From the NCBI GenBank assembly GCA_947184155.2, contig CAMXCT020001779.1, positions 334,956 to 398,955 on the forward strand: DNA of 64,000 bases, given 5' to 3'. Positions 1 to 10,775 of the stretch are shown here, piece after piece. The notes beneath the pieces were generated by a model. The model was not told the origin of the DNA, did not search any database, and saw only the letters and a list, made by a program, of their open reading frames with translations. Positions within the stretch are counted from its first letter, which is position 1; each line of letters starts with the position of its first letter. The translations under genes were made by a program, and so were the position numbers. This DNA is from Cladocopium goreaui. Its lineage: Eukaryota > Sar > Dinophyceae > Suessiales > Symbiodiniaceae.

Positions 1-134
1 GCGATGTGAGGACATTGGTTTTGCAAAGAACAAGGGATATATTTTCAATTGGTGATGAAAAGAAAACATTTGGCAATTATGTCTAGCGTGTTCACTTTGA
101 AGAATTTAACAGCTTCTTACCTTCTGCCCTGCAG

Positions 135-426
135 GACTTCAACTTGCTCGCAGCCATCTCCACGGCAAACCACGATTCATTCCTTTTGGCCCCGTGGCGT
201 GCCTAGTCTGTAATATAAGAGTCCTCAACTGTTGAATCCGGGCACCTATCACACCACTGGAGTTTTTCCATAGCAATGTGATGGAGTGGCAAGTGAATGG
301 CGATGATATAAATTGTTGAGATTTGTTATGGGTTTGAAATCGCCAGCGGGAAGATTTCCAAACCCGACTCAGGCGCTGAAAGGCCTCTCTGGGACCATTG
401 ACATGGACTTGGACTCGGACGAGTGA
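135..426 (+). CDS. Last two exons of an unidentified gene with an acidic C-terminus
   Basis: Two exons are read: 135-198 and 347-426. The first follows a CTGCAG acceptor and gives DFNLLAAISTANHDSF followed by LLAPW. It ends in phase 1 before GT. The second follows CCAG at 346, completes the codon as Pro, reads GRFPNPTQALKGLSGT and ends in the acidic tail DMDLDSDE before TGA at 424-426. Phase agrees across the junction and third positions are GC-rich in both exons. The N-terminal part lies off the left edge. No family is recognised. The next gene is on the same strand about 1.9 kb away. Confidence 0.5.
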
Positions 427-2300
427 AGATGTTCAGGCAGGTGTTTCCCTGATTGCCTGGTGAAACCCCAAAAGAGCCAAGACTAGGGAAAACAGATCAG
501 TAATTGGCATTTAGCCAAGCATGCTTCTCATCAATAACAATTCCTATTACTAAAATTTAAATGGTTCATTATCTTGACAAAGCGGTTGTCAAATTAGAGC
601 TTCTTGCTGCTCCTCGCACAGGCCAGGATCCTTCATTCCTCAGCCCAAGCTCCCGCATCGCTCCAATGTTCCTTGACCTGCATGAGACATCAGGATGCTC
701 AAGCTCAGTGACGTGGCGTCATGGACCAGGACCACTGATGTAGGCAGATCATTTACATGATAAGTTGAAGGTCATGAAATGTTGGAAAGGCTCATACACC
801 AACTCTTATTCGTTGATGGGAAACTGCGTCTACAGGTGAAGCTGTTCATGACTTAGTTGACAATGTCAAGTTCCTGGGTACATCCATGTGTCTCTTGCCT
901 TAGTGCAAAACAGCTTACAAGTCTGTTCTACCCAAATCATAATTAAGTCTTGACTAATCATCAAGTTCTGCCTGTGACATGTTGGCGGCATGAAGGTGAT
1001 GGATACATGAAGCAGTCGACAACCAACGCCACCATTCGGTTCCGGCAGTTCAGGCTGGCAGCAGTTCATTTGGCTTCCAAAACCTTCTGGCATTTGCTTC
1101 TTGGCTCAGACTGGGACTGACGTAAACTAAGGACCCCTGAGTGCCTATAAGATGACTTCGTGAATCCAAAATATGGTAAATGGATGTAAGCTGCATGGCT
1201 GTAAAACAGAAACAGGTGAACAGAAGTGCATGTTGACGAGCAAGAATGGAATCAGAGTAGTGTAAGTTGATTTAATTTCTTCGGTTTCGCATGTCAGTGA
1301 ATAAAAGGTTTCTTTGTTATCTAGCCTGCCAGTTCCCATTGCCTGGCCTTCTGAGGCTTTTGCGGATGATCATTGGGCACCTATCATCCACCTGGCGTGG
1401 TGGGATGCGTGTGGCTTTTTGACCACTGGTCCACTGGTGGGTGGCTTACAGACCCACAAAAACATATGTAAAATCTCGTTACTGCCATTGCTAAATGGAA
1501 ATTAATATACGAACAAATCCTATGATCTATTTTTGACGAATGTTGTTTCTCATAATCTGGGAAACCTGGGATTTTAATAACCATTACCCCAAATTGAGGT
1601 ACGAAAAACAGATGATCTAATTACTTAACACCATCCCTGTGGAGACCCGTTAGAAGATTTGTTTGTTTGAGTCACCACCATCTGTGCGAAATCTTTTTTC
1701 TTAGCATCTCTAATTTGAACCAATAATTAGGAATCTAATGTTTGTCGTAGCGGTTGACCCTAGAAATGAAAATAGCCTAAAATTTAAGACTTGAAAAGGC
1801 AATTTCACTGAGATTCGATTCTCGTATTTTCTGGGGTCAGCCACGTGCTGCGAAAGAATTGCAATTGACCACCGAACGCTGAACTTTGCGTTCATGCTGT
1901 GAGGGTATGATTGGCAGTGGGTGAAATTTAAAGTGCATCCCCAAAAGTCTTATTAGAAGGTTGGTGAAAACAAGGATGGTAAGCTGCTCAGAACCAACGC
2001 TGTCACTCTCTGAGCTGTTAAAGATATGTATCTCATGTATTGGCTGCGTCGACATTGAAAATCCTGAGCTGACGGGTCGTTCCTGCTCCAAACTGGAGAA
2101 AATTTCAAACCTGTGTCAGATCAGACCTTGTTCATCGGTGTCATGCTCATGGAGTAGATACTCCATAGAAACACCAACGATGAAGTCAAACTCAATTGGA
2201 ACATGGACCACCTTATCGTAGATTTCCCTCCAAAGTCAGTGGTAGATGCGTCTCTTCAATTTGTTGGCCGTTGGCCAGAGCGTTTTGTAGTGCCTTCTTC
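427..2300. other. Non-coding gap with a decayed exon-like fragment
   Basis: No convincing exon is seen. Open frames here are short and lack codon bias. One stretch, about 2091-2167, resembles the end of the exon at 5076-5276 of the next gene (see findings). The rest is ordinary AT-leaning DNA. Confidence 0.4.
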
Positions 2301-5300
2301 ATGGGCAAAGACAAGAAGAAGGAGAAGAGCAAGAAGGCGTCTTCCGTGAAGAAGGAGTCGGTAAAGAAGAAAAAGAAGGATAAGAGAAGTTCCAAGTCTT
2401 CTAGCTCTAGGCTCTAGCAGCGACGATGCCGATGCCAAGCTCTGTCATGCAGTGGGAGCTGCGTTTGGGCTGAGACTAGGATAGGGCTTAGCCTGCTGCA
2501 AATATTTTGTAACATTCTCCTCGGAATGTTGTTTCAATAATTGGACACGCTAGCCTTTGTCTTCTTTTTACAGGACCTAGATTGAACCCAGACCTAAGGA
2601 TTCTTAGGTCTGAGTACCAAAACAGCTCCTACTGGATCCTATGTTGTATGTTGGGCCCATGTTGGGTCATTTGGGTCTGAATTTGGGGTTTTGCTGGACC
2701 ATTTGGTGATTATGTTGGGTCTAGATTGAACCCAGACCTAAGGATTATTAGGGTCGGGTTGAGTACCAAAACAGCTCCTACCGGGCTGTAAAAAATTCAT
2801 AAGATTCCAACAATCTTCACGGGCGACTTGTTTGTGTGATTTTGTTGGGCCATTTGGAAGCTATATTGGATCTATGTTAGGCCATTTCGATGTGACTTTG
2901 GGGTTATTATGCTCTCTCATTTAGAGATTTATTTTGGATCTAGCCCCAGCCCAGAAGTAAGTCAGGATTTCTTACATCTGGTTCCAAACAGCTCTTTCAA
3001 TACTCATGTCTTTCAGCTCTTCATGCTTTGCGTTTGGTTTGTGGGGGGCCATCAATAGTTTCAGATTCAATTCTATTGTCGTTGGTTTCTTTGGGTCGGC
3101 CTTGTGGGGTTCAACTCTATAGGGTGCCAATCACAGGGGCATATCATGTTTTACCATTTTATTGGCATTATAGAAGGGAATCCCCAAGACAGCCACTTAA
3201 TTCCCAGGGTGGTTCTTGGAAATATAATATATATATATATTATATATATATAACATATATAACATATATAATATATATAATAAAATGATATATGTAATAA
3301 AATATATATATGTAATAATATATATATATATATATAATGTAATATATATAATATATAACATATATAATATAATATATTTAATATTTATAATATAATATAT
3401 GTAAGATATAGTATTATAATATATATATATATATATATATTATATTAAATATAATATATTATATATATATTACATATAATATATATATATATATAATATA
3501 TATAGAAATATATATATATATATATACCAGCATTATCAGATTGGCACCCAGTGTCGAGCCATTTAATCTGGGCTTGAGGAAACCGAAGAGCCTTGAGTTC
3601 ACGGCGAAGATCTCGAAGGTTTCAGACTTGAAGCCATACATGCTTGCGAGCCTTCTTGGGAGGGCACACCAATGCATCACTGAACAATCTGTGATGTGTA
3701 TCGGTGGCGAACTCTATGAGTTGCGCAAACGTGCAGTGCAATCCACGAAAGTTTCCGACAATTCGAAGAGCCTAGAGTTGAGACTCAGACTCACAAGGGA
3801 ACTCCAACATAGCGAACAGAAGTGGAGGAACCGCATGCTCCAGATCCTGGAACAAGGACGGACAGGATTGCATGTTCTAGTTGTAGCTCTTGGCAGATTA
3901 CAAACAAATACGTGGTTACATTCTTATGTAGAACATTTAGGTTAGATTTAGATGAAGATACCTAGTCAGGAACAGGGTCCCCATCCTTGATGAACAACAA
4001 ACTTGTTTGACAAGATGTTCTGTAGGTAATGTGCAGGGGTCATTTACAAACAGCCATTCTGGATGTATCCATCTTTGTCACCTTGACAGTTTCCGGGATG
4101 ACTGACTACACCGTGATTGGGCAACACTCCAATCTGACGAGTTTGCGAAGGTTGCTGACCGGGTGGGATTGTCTCAGGAAACAATGTGACTGATTGATGC
4201 GGGACGTGTTCAATCGAGCATAGACTACTCAGGTATTTGAGGTGATTGGAATAGGCCGATGATCTGATGCAGCCATGCTGAGGAAATAAACACAAAGAAA
4301 CAGCAATATGTCTAGGTCCAACCTATGCATTTAATCTGTGTCTTGTTTTCGGTATCCAATTACCTCGCGTATGATACAACAAAAGGCATTGGGAATTGAA
4401 GCGTGTTCAATGTTCTTTTTTGACCTGTTCCATTGACCATTGATTGCATCCGGAGTAACCCTGGTTGTTCTTTTTGGTTCTATAGAGTCCACCGGCCAGG
4501 GCTATCAAGGCTGAGATCCAGCAGCACGAGAGCGACGAGGGGACCCGGCACAAATGGGCAGTGGATCTGCGTCAATTGGTTGACAATTTGAAGGCTGAAG
4601 CAAAGAAAGACATGGACAACTTAGCTAAAAGTGAAATCCCAGACTCACCTACCAGAGCATCATCGGGGGATCGTTCCAAAAAGAGCCGGGGCCGATCTAG
4701 GGAGAAGAAAAAGGATAAGAAAGACAAGAAGCATCGTGATCGTTCTGGCTCATCCTCTCCCAACCTTCATGGGCCTGGTCGTCGTGGTAAAGGGGCTTTA
4801 CGTATTGAACGCGGCAATGGTGAGGATAACATACTTGAAGAAAACAAAGCATGTGTTATCGAATCATTCGTTTGTTTTGGTGGCAAGGAATACGTAAACA
4901 TGTGTTGGAAGTGCGAGTCTTTATTGCACTGTCTCTCAACAGATGTTGGATTGGTTTGTTTAAACTGTTCAGTTTTTGACATTACTTGTACATGTCATGA
5001 TGTTTGGTAATCATACATCTATCTTTTTGGGTTCCCCTGATCCGGGTTCTCAGCTGTCCTCCACGGTTTCTGCAGGAGAGCGGCGACTCTTGCACCAACC
5101 TTCGCGTGGGACGATTCAAGAAGAATGCCAGGTTGTCTGACACCCCCAAGACAACAAACACGTTGGGGCTCTCGTCGGAAGAGGTTTTGTTCAAATTCCT
5201 TCGCCCCGAAATGGAGAAACATTTCAAGACCATATCGGATCAGACCCTGTTCGTCAAGATGTGTCACGCTGATGGAGTAGATACTTGCACATAGTCTGAA

Positions 5301-5941
5301 AAAGTTTTGATGATATGTTCTTGGGGTATGGGATTCCCCCAAACAAAACAGTACCCTGAAATCAAGACCTTTCAGTTCACATGTTTCATGAGTTGTGGGG
5401 ACCACATCTGAGGAATCCATTGGGGACTTCCTTGATGCAGTTGAACAGAATTGGCAACCAAAGCATGAAGGGCTAGGAGCTGCGGCCAAGGAGGTCTTGG
5501 GATGCATGCCATGGTCGGCCAAGCAAGCTTCACTGCAAATGGTTGAATCTGTTGGTGAGCATCTCGATGCTCAACTGAATCTGTAGTCGATTTCTTTACA
5601 GCAGTTGTCAATGGTAAAGTACTGCGGAGTAGTATTGGAATAGGCCTCCCAAGACTGCCTTTTCATTGGATAGGCTGGCTAGGTGTTTCAACAAAAAACT
5701 TTGGTCTCAGGCTGAATGGAACCAGAAGGCCAATGCTTTGCGGGATGATCGGGGTGGTGGTGGTCGCAGTCTTGATCGTCCATCACCATCGCGCTCCAGG
5801 GCTCGATCAGTCGTGGATGATGAGGAGACGAAGGAGGCGGAATGTCGTGACCGCGGGCCATCACCCAAGACAACTGCTTCGGGAAAGGGGTTGCGCAACT
5901 TCAAGCCTCTTCCTTCTGAGTCGTCTAGTGAGGACTCATGA
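2301..5941 (+). CDS. Six-exon Lys/Ser/Arg-rich protein, unknown function
   Basis: The exons are 2301-2410, 3540-3873, 4486-4794, 5076-5276, 5413-5550 and 5711-5941. Phases agree at all five junctions and give about 440 residues. Donors 1 and 3 are GC, the others GT. ATG at 2301 was chosen because a strongly basic start (MGKDKKKEKSKK) begins there. The order along the protein is: Lys-rich start; a mixed segment (about 37-148); a helical, charged segment with VDLRQLVDNLKAEAKKD, then SRGRSREKKKDKKDKKHRDRS; a globular segment with SEEVLFKFLRPEMEKHFK and LGAAAKEVLGCMPWSAK; an Arg/Ser tail (RPSPSRSRARS) ending ESSSEDS. The RS/K-rich ends recall nuclear RNA-associated proteins, but this is only composition. 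No known domain is recognised. Confidence 0.6.
2577..2996. repeat. Three diverged copies of a 65-70 bp intronic repeat
   Basis: In intron 1 of the gene above, the string AACCCAGACCTAAGGATT followed by ACCAAAACAGCTCCTAC occurs at about 2584-2632 and again at about 2727-2781. A weaker third copy (CAGCCCAGAAGTAAGTCAGG, then CAAACAGCTC) lies at about 2948-2994. Confidence 0.6.
3226..3530. repeat. AT-rich microsatellite ending next to a splice acceptor
   Basis: About 300 bases are almost only A and T, mostly TATATA with ATA/TAA variants. The tract stops about 10 bases before the AG acceptor at 3538-3539 of exon 2 of the Lys-rich gene, so it replaces the usual polypyrimidine stretch. Confidence 0.85.
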
Positions 5942-6683
5942 GTAAAGCTGAGAAACTACCGAGAAACCACATGATGTGCCAACAAGGCAATGAATGTTTC
6001 AGTTTTGTGTCGTGTCCTGCATGCCTCCTGCACGTGATAGAACAGACAACCCTATGAATGCTCAATGCTATTTAAAACCTCATTCTTTAAGGTAGATATG
6101 GGTTCATGTGGAATCGAACTCAACCTTTGATGGTTTGACGCGAGTGGACTTGCCAGCCTTTGTGGGATGCGGTCTTGAAACCACTAGAGCTCACTGCAGC
6201 TCAGCCAGAGAGCAATTCGAGAAAGGGCAAAAACATGATTCATGGACAATCTCAATGGACTTGATTGTTGGGAACAATGGAAAGTAAATCAAAAACGGAT
6301 CTGGAAAGTGTGATTAGCCTGTATTTATCTTACATGTTGTTGGATTGATGGGTACTTGAATCAGCGTGACATGATGGTGTTGATTCATACTGGCTCAGAT
6401 CTTCGATTTGTAGATCCAGGCCCCAAATTTCCACATTTCCTTTGTGACTTCACACTCTGCAGCCTGTCTCATCATCCCGATCTTGTTTTCGCCTATCCAT
6501 GTCGGAGCCTAGTGACAAGTCAGAGTTCATCATGGGAATCTAGGCTGAATTCAACCATTGATTGATACCATTCAATTTTTGACGTGTTAAGTTTTGGAGT
6601 TCTGGTGATTTCCTATTTAAACATGGGGTTGGAACATATCTAGTGGAGGGCTGATGCCTACTTGGATCAACTTGGCCGCCCAG
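5942..6683. other. Intergenic or intronic DNA without clear features
   Basis: No exon with codon bias, no tandem repeat and no inverted repeat was seen between the stop at 5941 and the acceptor at 6683. Confidence 0.4.
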
Positions 6684-8687
6684 GAGTCAAATGGACACTC
6701 GGCCTCGGAGTGCCGGAGGAAGCTTATGAAGTGGATGTGACGTCTGACCTGGGCGACTCAGTGGGATGGCTGAACTTGGAGGATAGAGACGACCCACGTT
6801 TGACCCGACTTTTGTTGTGGGTATACCAATCCCACGTGCACAAGGTCACTGGAAATGATGTGCTTTGGAACGAGGAACTCGTTTTTCTTGTCAAGGATTC
6901 GCGTTTACAACAGGCTCCCCATTGGGAAGTCGATTTGAAAGTTTTTTCCATTTGGGACCAGTGCGACTGTCAGGTCAAATTCAGACTGGCTCCCAAAGAC
7001 TCTTGATGAGTTCAATTCAATGTGTTTGCCAAAGATTTTTGTTTATAGCTATGCTCCTACGTTTCAGCCTGGGATGAAATTGGTGCAATATCCGAAAAAA
7101 GGAAATTGTCTCTGGGGCAGGGCCTATGAAAAATGGATGGGACTATAACCCCCCCAATAAGAATGGGAAAGTTTTCAAAACCCGGAATCCGGGAAACGTA
7201 CTCAATCGAGGAAACGCACTCAATCCAAGAAACGTACTCAATCCAAGAATCGTGCTCAATCCAAGAAACGCACTCAATCCAGGAAACGTTCTCAATCCAG
7301 GAAACGTTCTCAATCCAGGAAACGTTCTCAATCCAGGAAACGTTCTCAATCCAGGAAACGTTCTCAATCCAGGAAACGTTCTCAATCCAGGAAACGTTCT
7401 CAATCCAGGAAACGTTCTCAATCCAGGAAACGTACTCAATCCAGGAAACGTTCTCAATCCAGGAAACGTTCTCAATCCAGGAAACGTTCTCAATCCAGGA
7501 AACGTTCTCAATCCAGGAAACGTTCTCAATCCAGGAAACGTTCTTTTAACTTTCGGGGAGCACAGAATGAAGTTGTAAAAAAGTAGAAAGTATGTTGGCC
7601 ATAACGAATGCGAATGTGAGATTTATGAAGCTAAAACCGTGGAAGGTGTGCAAAAACGACATCGTTCTTTTTGGAACGTACTTTTTACTTTTGCAGAGTT
7701 GATGGAGGCGATGTGGAAATGGGATGGGGCTGCTGGGTGGGGAACTCAATCCAGGAAACGTACTCAATCCAGGAAACGTTCTCAATCCAGGAAACGTTCT
7801 CAATCCAGGAAACGTTCTCAATCCAGGAAACGTTCTCAATCCAGGAAACATACTCAATCCAGGAAACGTACTCAATCCAGGAAACGTTCTCAATCCAGGA
7901 AACGTTCTCAATCCAGGAAACGTTCTCAACCCAGGAAACGTTCTCAATCCAGGAAACGTACTCAATCCAAGAAACGTTCTCAATCCAGGAAACGTACTCA
8001 ATCCAGGAAACGTTCTCAATCCAAGAAACGTACTCAATCCAAGAAACGTACTCAATCCAAGAAACGTTCTCAATCCAAGAAACGTTCTCAATCCAGGAAA
8101 CGTTCTCAACCCAGGAAACGTTCTCAATCCAGGAAACGTACTCAGATCCTACATCAGTCTGTGTGGTCAATACATTGCCAACTTACCTTTGTTTGTCCAT
8201 TTGTGGGGCCATGATTTGTCAAGTACCACCTGAGTAGTAGTCCTGGTAGATAAGCCCTGAACCCTGACATATGTCTTTGCCTCGGCAGCGAACCTTGGAT
8301 GACTTCGTGAAGGGTGAGGCCAAGCGGCGCAAGCCGGATCTCTCCAGCAGCTCTAGTACAACTTCAAGTGCAGCCTTGGCACTCGAGGATGTGGATGGCC
8401 TGGGCACCCACGAACCTCGGCTGTTTGATCGAAATTCTTGTCCAGACTCCCATGACCCCGAGCAGGGTGTGCTTAGCTTTGTCCCCATGATCAAGAAGCG
8501 TAAGCGAACCATGACCGAGATCTACCAATTGATCCCTGAAGACCACCGCATTTGGACTGAGGGGTGGACGTGTATGAAAGGGTGTGATTGCTGGTTTTGT
8601 GAGATTTATCTCGGAGAAATCATTGTTGTGAAAGATCCTCACGAAACCAGCTCTAGCGATCCCTTGGCTGAATCAGACAGCCAATAA
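6684..8687 (+). CDS. 3' exons of an unidentified gene; PIP-box-like motif and basic patch
   Basis: Two exons are read. 6684-6973 follows a CCGCCCAG acceptor. It reads VKWTLGLGVPEEAYEVDV, then a charged stretch, and ends CDCQ before GTCAAA. 8289-8687 follows CTCGGCAG in matching phase and runs to TAA at 8685-8687. The second exon starts RTLDDFVKGEAKRRKPD, then a Ser-rich linker, then KKRKRTMTEIYQL, a Cys-rich stretch (CMKGCDCWFC) and the tail SDPLAESDSQ. With the Gln of the preceding exon the start reads QRTLDDFV, close to a PCNA-binding PIP box but without the final aromatic. KRRK and KKRKR could be nuclear-localisation signals. The intron carries two 18-bp minisatellite arrays. The 5' exons are not identified. 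Confidence 0.5.
7180..7546. repeat. 18-bp minisatellite array 1, about 20 copies
   Basis: The unit CAATCCAGGAAACGTTCT is repeated head to tail. Early copies vary (GAGG, AAGA, CGCA, CGTA) and later copies are nearly identical. Because 18 is divisible by 3 and the unit has few stops, long meaningless frames (QSRKRS, NPGNVL, SIQETF) open on it. It lies in the intron between exons 6684-6973 and 8289-8687. Confidence 0.95.
7742..8144. repeat. 18-bp minisatellite array 2, about 22 copies
   Basis: This is the same unit as the array at 7180-7546, separated from it by about 195 bases of unique sequence. Variants with CAAG for CAGG cluster at about 7960-8090. That suggests local block duplication inside the array. 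Confidence 0.95.
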
Positions 8688-9102
8688 TTCATTTTAAGAT
8701 ATGGATATGTGGCAGTAAACTGTCAAAGTAATTCAGCTAATTGCTTCTTTGTTTCGGAGCAGTTTCAATTCATTGACAGATGCAGCAGAGCAAACTAGCA
8801 GCAAAAGAACATCTTAGGCCTACTGCATATGGTTTAGGAGGTGTATTCCTATCAATCTACAAGTCAGTGGTTGTATGCGAGAGGTAAGGGAAATAAAGCA
8901 CAAGATTCATTGCAGAAGTACGATTGGAACCTGATGCACTTGATGAAAGGTGACAATTCCTAGCCGGAACCCTCATGGAAGGACATCAGCATAAACAATC
9001 ACATACATATACTCTGTGATTTCATCAGCTTTGTTCCAAACACCACAGCCTTGAACATCATTTAGCAAATGCGGTTTGTTTCAAATCAAAGGTCTGGCTC
9101 AG
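8688..9102. other. Gap between genes, nothing recognised
   Basis: No codon-biased frame or repeat was seen in these 415 bases. Confidence 0.35.
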
Positions 9103-9288
9103 TCTTTGCCCAACCTGCCGCTTGGGGTGTCGGCGGCGGTGGCAGAGATGGAGGTAGAACAACTAGCAATAGTTCCTCACTTGGGGGATGAGGATGATAC
9201 AATGAATGGAGTCATGGAGCCTTTTCCGGCTGGCGACCGTGTCTCAAATTGTGCCAGCCTGTCCCAGGATATGTTGGGTGGAAAATGA
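9103..9288 (+). CDS. Candidate exon of an unidentified gene
   Basis: An AG acceptor after TCTGGCTC at 9091-9100 is followed by SLPNLPLGVSAAVAEMEVEQ, then an acidic stretch (GDEDDTMNG), with stop at 9286-9288. The first 20 codons have GC-rich third positions, the rest less so, so the exon may end earlier. It could be an upstream exon of the gene at 16330-23321, with the retroelement in the intron between, or a short gene of its own. The link is inference. Confidence 0.35.
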   Translation, partial: SLPNLPLGVSAAVAEMEVEQLAIVPHLGDEDDTMNGVMEPFPAGDRVSNCASLSQDMLGGK

Positions 9289-9572
9289 AATGTTGAAACG
9301 TGACAGTTATGATTCACACAATGTTGGTAGATGATTTTGATTATATATATTCACACTGATCCTTTTTCAACAAAAATCATATGATATTGTTGTCACATCC
9401 AGGCACGTCAGCCTGGCTTCGCCAGCCTTCACTGTGTTGTCGAGTCTTGAGTTCTTTCTTTTCACCGGCAGCACTCCAAACTCAAGTAATTGGGAAGCCT
9501 TCTCAAGGCTTAGCAGCTGGGAAATCTAGTTTGATTTGCCAAGCCGTTCTAAATTCAACTCTGTGTCCCACC

Positions 9573-10775
9573 CTACCCTTCACGGGCGGGCGGGCTCGGG
9601 TGCATTGCTGCGGGTGTGTCTGGCAGCCTAGCATCACAGGCAACATGCAAAAGACGAAGAAACAAATCCCCCAACACCTTTACGCGGTCACGATTTTTTT
9701 GGGGAAATCGGATCCAAATCTCAGATGCACCTAATTCCTGTACATACGTTTCTAACATCTTGTACGATTTCCATCTACCTCTCCACTGTACTCTGGTCAA
9801 GTCTTCATTAAACTTCCTAAAGAGAAAGGTAGCCCCCCCCGGTCTCAGGGAAGAAGGTTGGAACACACAACACTGAAGGACTTCCTGCTGCACCAACTCA
9901 AGGCGAGTCTTGAAGGAGCTGACAGAACCACACCAAAGTTTTCTCCACATCGGCATTGAGCCCAGGATCAGCTGTACCCAAGCAGCAACGCCTGTTTCGT
10001 CGATGCGCACGTGCTGCGCCATTGCAGCACGAAAGCGCGTCTTCGGCTGGCCTATTCGAACGTACAAGACTTGCGGTTCCCAGTGGTCCTGTGGAAGTGA
10101 CAGGTCTCGTCGTCGCAAGCCAACAAGCTCTGAGGGTCTCAGTAAGCCAAAATAGCCTATGACCAGCAGGGCCGCAAAATGCGGCCAATTCCAGGCCAGA
10201 GCAGTACTTGCAAGCGCAAGAACGACTTGCAAAGGCATTGGTGGGTGGTGTGTCACTGGCTCCAACATATCCCACGTCTTCAGCACATTCCACGGCGCAG
10301 CAAGAGAGGATCGAAGCCAGCCAAATTGTTGGACCACCGCATTGAGACTCTCCGCCGCGGAGCGACGGCTTGCCCCCTCCAGATACAAGGTGACCATATA
10401 TTCTTCGAGCCACTCTGACAAAACATCTATGTGGTGCCGTGCCAAGAGCTCCAGAGAAGTGTCCGGAAGCTGTTCGGCCAACCACGTTTCCAGTTTGTTG
10501 AGCAGCCCTTGTCGAATGCTTCGAGTCCGCTCGGTGATCCTGCCTCTTTCGATCAATGAGCGATCTCGAAGGTGAACTGCTGGGGGCCGCGGCGCTGCCA
10601 CTAGCGGACAAAAGCAACACGCCAACAAACAGATACCAACGATTAAGGGCCCTAGAGAGCCCCTGCAGGCCATCCAACTTGCTGGCAGCCTGACGGCTGC
10701 CCTGGCGCAGTGCCCAAAACCACTTAGGCAAAGGGGTGCGAGCGCCCAGCACCTTGCGGCCCCTGCTTGGGCCAT
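9573..10775 (-). CDS. Tyrosine recombinase of the DIRS-like element
   Basis: The frame has 400 codons from ATG at 10775. Its first 45 or so codons overlap the RNase H frame and may not be used; the protein probably starts near 10640. The recombinase core is seen at residue 213 (Arg in GLLRPSELVGL, box I), residues 308-311 (SSLR in SSLRPGGATFLF, box II), residue 335 (Trp in RGRW) and the likely nucleophile Tyr344 in ETYVQE. The usual His of HxxR is Ser here. These enzymes cut and rejoin DNA through a 3'-phosphotyrosine and would insert a circular cDNA copy of the element. The frame is open to its stop at 9573, so the enzyme could still be intact, although the His-to-Ser change may weaken it. 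Confidence 0.75.
   Translation of the reverse strand: MAQAGAARCWALAPLCLSGFGHCARAAVRLPASWMACRGSLGPLIVGICLLACCFCPLVAAPRPPAVHLRDRSLIERGRITERTRSIRQGLLNKLETWLAEQLPDTSLELLARHHIDVLSEWLEEYMVTLYLEGASRRSAAESLNAVVQQFGWLRSSLAAPWNVLKTWDMLEPVTHHPPMPLQVVLALASTALAWNWPHFAALLVIGYFGLLRPSELVGLRRRDLSLPQDHWEPQVLYVRIGQPKTRFRAAMAQHVRIDETGVAAWVQLILGSMPMWRKLWCGSVSSFKTRLELVQQEVLQCCVFQPSSLRPGGATFLFRKFNEDLTRVQWRGRWKSYKMLETYVQELGASEIWIRFPQKNRDRVKVLGDLFLRLLHVACDARLPDTPAAMHPSPPAREG

Noticed and set aside
7180-8144. Possible CRISPR array
   Set aside because: Units are contiguous with no spacers, and the window is eukaryotic.
7126-8237. Several 130-190 codon frames on both strands
   Set aside because: They are produced by the 18-bp minisatellite; no codon bias beyond the repeat.
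9898-10560. C-terminal 220 codons of the RNase H frame
   Set aside because: This is an out-of-frame reading of the tyrosine recombinase.
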